From Chloroflexota bacterium (lineage in GTDB: Bacteria > Chloroflexota > Dormibacteria > CF-121), in the NCBI GenBank assembly GCA_005881715.1, contig VBEE01000037.1, positions 1-52,256 on the forward strand: a DNA stretch of 52,256 nt, in the 5' to 3' direction. This document shows, piece by piece, positions 48,932 to 52,256 of this stretch. Below the pieces are notes generated by a model. That model was not told where the DNA came from. It was given only the letters and a program-made list of their open reading frames with translations, and searched no databases. The position numbers and the translations under genes are program-made. Positions within the stretch are counted from its first letter, which is position 1; each line of letters opens with the position of its first letter.

Positions 48932-50118
48932 GCCGGTTTCCAGAGGATCCGGTGGTCCACAAGCGGGGCAGCGTCCGCGTGAACCTCCGCGCGCTGGACC
49001 AATGATGAACCGTATTCCTCCTGCAGGCGCGCCACGGCGTCGGCGATCGATTCCTTGAAGCCGTCGCGTCGGATCAGCAAGCCGGGCTGTCGAACATACG
49101 CCGCTTCGAGCCTGCCGGCGCGCAACGTGATCCGTTCCAGCGGCGCAGCGATCGTCGCCCGCAGCAGTCGCGGGCGGAGGCCGTCGAAGAGCTCGCCCGC
49201 GGTCGTCATCGGGTAGGCAAAGCGCACCTCGATCCCGATCGGTGGCGCGGCCTCCTGGTCGAGCCTGATCCGGATCGCTCGGGTGCCCAGCCCTTGAGCG
49301 AGCAGCGACGCACTGACTCGCTCGGCCAGCGCCCGGGCGATGAATTGCAGCGCTTCCGTGTTATCGACCGGCGGATCCAGTGGCTCGCTTTCCTCGATCC
49401 GGACTGCGGGCCGCCAGGGTCGCAACCGACGTCGGTCATCTCCCAGCGCCAGGTCATAGACCTCGAGGGCTTTGGGGCCGAACTGGCGACGAAAGGCGGG
49501 CCGCGAGATCGTCTGCAGGCGGCCGATGGTCTTGAGCCCGAGGAGCTCAAGGTATTCGCGCAGGTCGTCGTCGAGTGGGAGGACATCGATCGGGTAGCGC
49601 GCGAGATAGGCCCGTGTCTTCTCCGGCTCGACGATCACGGGAACAGCGGCCGTCGCGTGGTCTGCTGCGATCTTGCTAACGAACATCGACGACGCCACGC
49701 CAATCGTCGGCGTCACGCGGATGACGGCCTCGACGGCGCGGCTGATGGCAGCGAGTAAAAGCGAACGGTCGGGCCAGCGCAGGACAAGCCGGTCGAGCCG
49801 GAGGAAGACACAGCCAGGAAGCTCACCAACAGCCACGTCAGGGGTGAAGTGGTGCAGGGTTGAGAGGAGAGACTGGCGAACCCTGGCTGTGGCCTCCTCG
49901 TCGACCGGTTGGAAGATGGCGTCCGGTGAAAACTGTTGAGCCTGGTTGAGGCTCATTCCCTCTACAATGCCCTGCGCGCGCGCTTCGGCGGAAGCGGTTG
50001 TCACCGACGCGCGCTCGTGGGCGAGCCCGCCGATGACCAATGGGTGACCGCGCAGCGCAGGTGCCTTCAGCCATGCGGCAATCAGGGACGGGTGCGGCGC
50101 GCGGACACAGCAGATCAA
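48928..50118 (-). CDS. imuB: ImuB, inactive Y-family polymerase-like mutasome subunit
   Basis: A 396-residue Y-family relative (ImpB/MucB/SamB fold). The usual catalytic Asp residues of Y-family polymerases are missing: the N-terminus reads MICCVRAPHPSLIAAWLKAP and the SxDE region is absent (FTPDVAVGELPGCVFLRLDR). This matches ImuB, which bridges DnaE2 and the beta clamp. The fingers/little-finger segments (GVASSMFVSKIAADHATA and LGLKTIGRLQTISRPAFRRQ) are present. A clear clamp-binding motif is not identified. ATG 50118 overlaps the imuA stop by 4 bases. Confidence 0.9.
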   Translation of the reverse strand: MICCVRAPHPSLIAAWLKAPALRGHPLVIGGLAHERASVTTASAEARAQGIVEGMSLNQAQQFSPDAIFQPVDEEATARVRQSLLSTLHHFTPDVAVGELPGCVFLRLDRLVLRWPDRSLLLAAISRAVEAVIRVTPTIGVASSMFVSKIAADHATAAVPVIVEPEKTRAYLARYPIDVLPLDDDLREYLELLGLKTIGRLQTISRPAFRRQFGPKALEVYDLALGDDRRRLRPWRPAVRIEESEPLDPPVDNTEALQFIARALAERVSASLLAQGLGTRAIRIRLDQEAAPPIGIEVRFAYPMTTAGELFDGLRPRLLRATIAAPLERITLRAGRLEAAYVRQPGLLIRRDGFKESIADAVARLQEEYGSSLVQRAEVHADAAPLVDHRILWKPA

Positions 50119-50792
50119 GGGATCGGGTAGGGAATGAGCAAGCGGCAGTTGCGGCCGGGCGGCGCCAGCCGGTTCTTCACGACCGTCGCATCGACCAGCA
50201 ATCCTTCGAGGTCGCCGTCGCGGCGGAAAACCCAGGCGCTGCGCTGGAACGCCAGGATCATGCTCGCGTAATAACGGATCGCGTCATCCGCCTCAGCGTC
50301 GTAGATCAGCAGCAAGGTACAGTCGGCCTCCGCCACGCGGTGCAAGAGGTGCGGCAGTTCAGCATCGATCCCGGCTGATCGCGTTCGAGGCAGGTCGATA
50401 CAAATCAGGTCGACGCCGGCGCGCGCCAGCACCCGGACGCTGGCCATCCCTTCCTTTAGTGATTTTGGTCGCACCACCAGCAGGCGATCGAGCCGCGCAT
50501 CGAAGTGGTTGACGAACTCCGGATCGAGCCGCCTCGGAAAATCGACGTAGGCGACCGGTCCCGTAAGGCTGGCGGCCGCCACGCTGCGCTGAGCCAGCGT
50601 TCGTTTGCCACAACCCCGGGGCCCAGCCAGCAGGCTCAGTCGCCCGACCGGCCAGCCGCCAATTCCGGTCATGTCATCGACTTCCGCAATCCCGGAGGAG
50701 CGCGCCGGGCATGGAGGGGCCGCGGGCCGTGGCGCGGCGCTCCCAAAACGGGTCTGGAGCACCGTAATCGCTTGTTGAAGACGATCCGACAT
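50115..50792 (-). CDS. imuA: ImuA-like RecA-fold protein of the mutasome
   Basis: A 225-residue RecA-like protein. Walker A is GPRGCGKRT, preceded by GIAEVDDMTGIGGWPVGRLS; a Walker B-like VDLICIDLP follows. ImuA-type proteins work with ImuB and DnaE2 in damage tolerance. It is the first gene of the operon, about 84 nt after the expected transcription start. Replacement of the common GSGK by GCGK is unusual but allowed. Confidence 0.85.
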   Translation of the reverse strand: MSDRLQQAITVLQTRFGSAAPRPAAPPCPARSSGIAEVDDMTGIGGWPVGRLSLLAGPRGCGKRTLAQRSVAAASLTGPVAYVDFPRRLDPEFVNHFDARLDRLLVVRPKSLKEGMASVRVLARAGVDLICIDLPRTRSAGIDAELPHLLHRVAEADCTLLLIYDAEADDAIRYYASMILAFQRSAWVFRRDGDLEGLLVDATVVKNRLAPPGRNCRLLIPYPIP

Positions 50793-50882
50793 CTGATCAC
50801 GCCCCGTGCTCGAGATGACGACAGAACCGCGGCGACATCAAGCCTCCCCGGGGACGCAGGATCAGACGCTGAGGCTGTTCAG

Positions 50883-50911
50883 ATAGTATCGAACAAATGT
50901 TCGTGCGTCAA
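50883..50911 (-). promoter_or_regulatory. SOS promoter of the imuA operon
   Basis: On the minus strand TTGACG (50906-50911), a 17-bp spacer and TACTAT (50883-50888) form a near-consensus promoter. The LexA box fills the spacer, so LexA binding would block RNA polymerase directly. Confidence 0.8.
50890..50903. promoter_or_regulatory. LexA box (SOS box), Gram-positive type
   Basis: CGAACAAATGTTCG is a perfect match to the GAAC-N4-GTTC LexA operator of Bacillus, mycobacteria and relatives, and a perfect palindrome in its arms. It controls the mutasome operon and could also affect the divergent gene at 50968. No lexA gene is present in this window. Confidence 0.88.
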
Positions 50912-50967
50912 GCCGTTCCTACCCTCCCCACTTCCGGGCGGCCGTCGGCGGCTGCTAGATTCGGGCG

Positions 50968-52086
50968 ATGATCACGCTCTGGGCATACGTGTTCGCCGTG
51001 GTTTCGGCGACCGTCAGCTGGCAGCCATGGCAGCATCTGTCCGGGGTCTTCGATCTCGCCGGGCCCCGTAGCGATGGGCGGTTGGTGGCGGCCGCCGGTG
51101 GCCGTCTCTTCCTGGTGGCCACCGACGGCGCCATCGCGCCGTTTGCCGATGGTCAGGGCGGCTATCAGGTGGCGTCCGGCCCAGAGGCGTATCTCGATGT
51201 CTCGCCCGGGCTTCATGTCGGAAGTGCAAACTGCAACTTCGCGCGCGACGACGTCTTCGTGATCAGGCCGACGCCGCCCATCGGTATCACCCGGGTGGAT
51301 CCTCAGGGTCATGCCACCAACTTCGTGGATCTCACCGGTGTCGACAGCCTCAACGGCATCGTGTTCGATACCGTTGGCCGGTTCGATCATCGACTACTGG
51401 TTTCGGGGCTGCGCAATCAGCACAGCACGATCGTCGCCGTTGACTGCAAGGGTGGGGTCGTGACGATCACCAGCACGGCGCCATCCCTCGAGGGCGGGTT
51501 CGCGGTGGCACCGGCGGGATTCGGAACGCACGCCGGCGAGCTGGTCGCCCCGGACGAGAACAGTGGCGCCATCTGGACCGTCAGTGCGACCGGCCGCTCC
51601 GAGTTGCTCGTTGCCTCCGGCATCCCACATGGCGGTGACATCGGGGTCGAGAGCGCGGCATTCGTGCCCTCCGGCTTCACGGCTCATGGCGGCACGGCCT
51701 ACGTCTCCGACCGGGCCACCCCGAACAACCCGCATGTGGGCACCGACAACCTCTTGCGAATGCCGGCGAGCGATGTGCTCGCTGCCGGCGTTCGTGATGG
51801 CGACCTCGTCGTGGTTGCGGAAGGTGGCGCCTTGACCATCGACGTTCGCTGTGCGGAGAGTTGTACGTCGACGGTGATCGTTTCGACCGGCACATCGGCA
51901 CACATCGAAGGCCATCTCGTCATCCGCGCGAATTCGCCGCGGCCGGCGCCCAGTTCTCTGCCGGCGGTCGCGGACCTCGGGTCCCAGCGAAATCAACTGC
52001 TCGTTCGACTGGCGATCGGCGCGGTGATCGCCGCCGTCCTTGCCGCCGTGGTCGTCCTCAGGGCGCGTCGTGCGAGGCGGCGCTAA
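50968..52086 (+). CDS. Secreted, membrane-anchored protein, possibly beta-propeller
   Basis: A 372-residue protein with an N-terminal signal peptide (MITLWAYVFAVVSATVSWQP), a long exported domain with repeated beta-strand stretches (GRLFLVATDGAIAPFADGQG; SGAIWTVSATGRSELLVAS), suggesting a beta-propeller, and a C-terminal helix (LLVRLAIGAVIAAVLAAVVV) followed by RARRARRR. It has two Cys close together (RCAESC). Function is unknown. TAGATT lies 6 nt before the ATG, so the mRNA may be leaderless. It is divergent from the SOS operon. Confidence 0.75.
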   Translation: MITLWAYVFAVVSATVSWQPWQHLSGVFDLAGPRSDGRLVAAAGGRLFLVATDGAIAPFADGQGGYQVASGPEAYLDVSPGLHVGSANCNFARDDVFVIRPTPPIGITRVDPQGHATNFVDLTGVDSLNGIVFDTVGRFDHRLLVSGLRNQHSTIVAVDCKGGVVTITSTAPSLEGGFAVAPAGFGTHAGELVAPDENSGAIWTVSATGRSELLVASGIPHGGDIGVESAAFVPSGFTAHGGTAYVSDRATPNNPHVGTDNLLRMPASDVLAAGVRDGDLVVVAEGGALTIDVRCAESCTSTVIVSTGTSAHIEGHLVIRANSPRPAPSSLPAVADLGSQRNQLLVRLAIGAVIAAVLAAVVVLRARRARRR

Positions 52087-52088
52087 CC

Positions 52089-52256
52089 CTACCTGGCTTC
52101 CTGCAGGCCGACGCTGAACATCGCCTCAAGGTCGTGCTTCGAGTAGACCTTGAAGGCCACGTGGGTTCGGGTCTTGAGAATGCCCGGGATCTGCGAGAGG
52201 CGGGTGGTGACGATCTCGGCGATTTCCTCGTGGTCCTTCACCCGGAGGATGGCCAC
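52089..52256 (-). CDS. Lrp/AsnC-family protein, C-terminal part (5' end outside window)
   Basis: The frame runs from the window edge to a TAG at 52089 and encodes 55 residues: VAILRVKDHEEIAEIVTTRL, then SQIPGILKTRTHVAFKVYSK, ending GLQEAR. This matches the RAM/AsnC ligand-binding domain, with the Ile-Pro-Gly-Ile and Thr-Arg-Thr-His-Val stretches in the expected places. The DNA-binding half, if present, lies outside. It could also be a stand-alone RAM-domain protein. Confidence 0.7.
   Translation of the reverse strand: MAILRVKDHEEIAEIVTTRLSQIPGILKTRTHVAFKVYSKHDLEAMFSVGLQEAR

Noticed and set aside
1-52256. CRISPR arrays, tRNA or rRNA genes, insertion sequences
   Set aside because: Reading both strands showed no regularly spaced repeats, no cloverleaf-like gene with a T-loop consensus, and no transposase frame.

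Overview
The window is 52 kb of dense, high-GC bacterial DNA with almost no spacer longer than 250 bp. Several features suggest an uncultivated Terrabacteria lineage such as Chloroflexota or Candidatus Dormibacterota, possibly Actinobacteriota. These are a Gram-positive-type LexA box (CGAAC-N4-GTTCG), an imuA-imuB-dnaE2 mutasome, a protein-O-mannosyltransferase (PMT) with a PIG-V-like enzyme, short ATGA operon overlaps, and many genes with a TANNNT -10 element only 6-8 nt before the start codon (probably leaderless mRNAs). The taxon is inference only. No rRNA, tRNA, CRISPR array, transposase or phage module was seen.

Layout. 1-2097: a truncated MFS exporter, divergent from an unknown membrane protein. 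2119-7922 (minus): a complete peptide/nickel-class ABC importer (binding lipoprotein, two permeases, two ATPases), preceded by an 11-bp operator-like direct repeat. 8082-16929 (minus): an eight-gene alpha-glucan cluster. It encodes an inositol-monophosphatase-like enzyme, a GT-B glycosyltransferase, a GH57 protein with an altered nucleophile motif, a DUF488 protein, a receiver-only response regulator, a membrane protein, and a 1257-residue GH57-linker-GT5 (glycogen synthase) fusion. 16920-23641: a surface/protein glycosylation block with PIG-V-like and PMT mannosyltransferases, a large polytopic membrane protein, a PH-like membrane protein and a sugar-nucleotide epimerase.

23642-26737: a candidate small RNA on the plus strand, then a minus-strand sulfur-flavoured operon of an Rrf2 regulator, two tandem ThiF/MoeB-type E1 enzymes and MTA phosphorylase. 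26738-31303: small membrane proteins, two enoyl-CoA hydratase/isomerase genes, an MgtC-like protein and a coiled-coil protein. 31439-37950 (plus): an ABC-F ATPase, a membrane protein, two glutamine synthetases separated by a hairpin and a 42-residue small ORF, a small membrane protein and an ACT-domain protein. 37947-42285: a short-chain dehydrogenase and Fpg/MutM glycosylase, divergent from a TetR-like regulator with two HTH domains that heads an ABC-2 exporter operon. 42289-44702: a tiny one-helix peptide, a 44-residue Lys-rich protein and a GH65-family enzyme.

45505-50792 (minus): an SOS-controlled mutasome operon (imuA, imuB, a DUF6504-like gene, dnaE2) ending in an alpha/beta hydrolase, with the LexA box inside the spacer of a good promoter. 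50968-52256: a membrane-anchored secreted protein and the C-terminal end of an Lrp/AsnC regulator cut by the window edge.

Points most worth a second look are the GH57-GT5 fusion and its operon, two genes whose conserved N-termini lie upstream of every ATG/GTG/TTG (GS2 and DUF488), the double-HTH TetR protein, the recurrent leaderless promoters, and the structured intergenic regions at 23683-23799 and 27202-27422.
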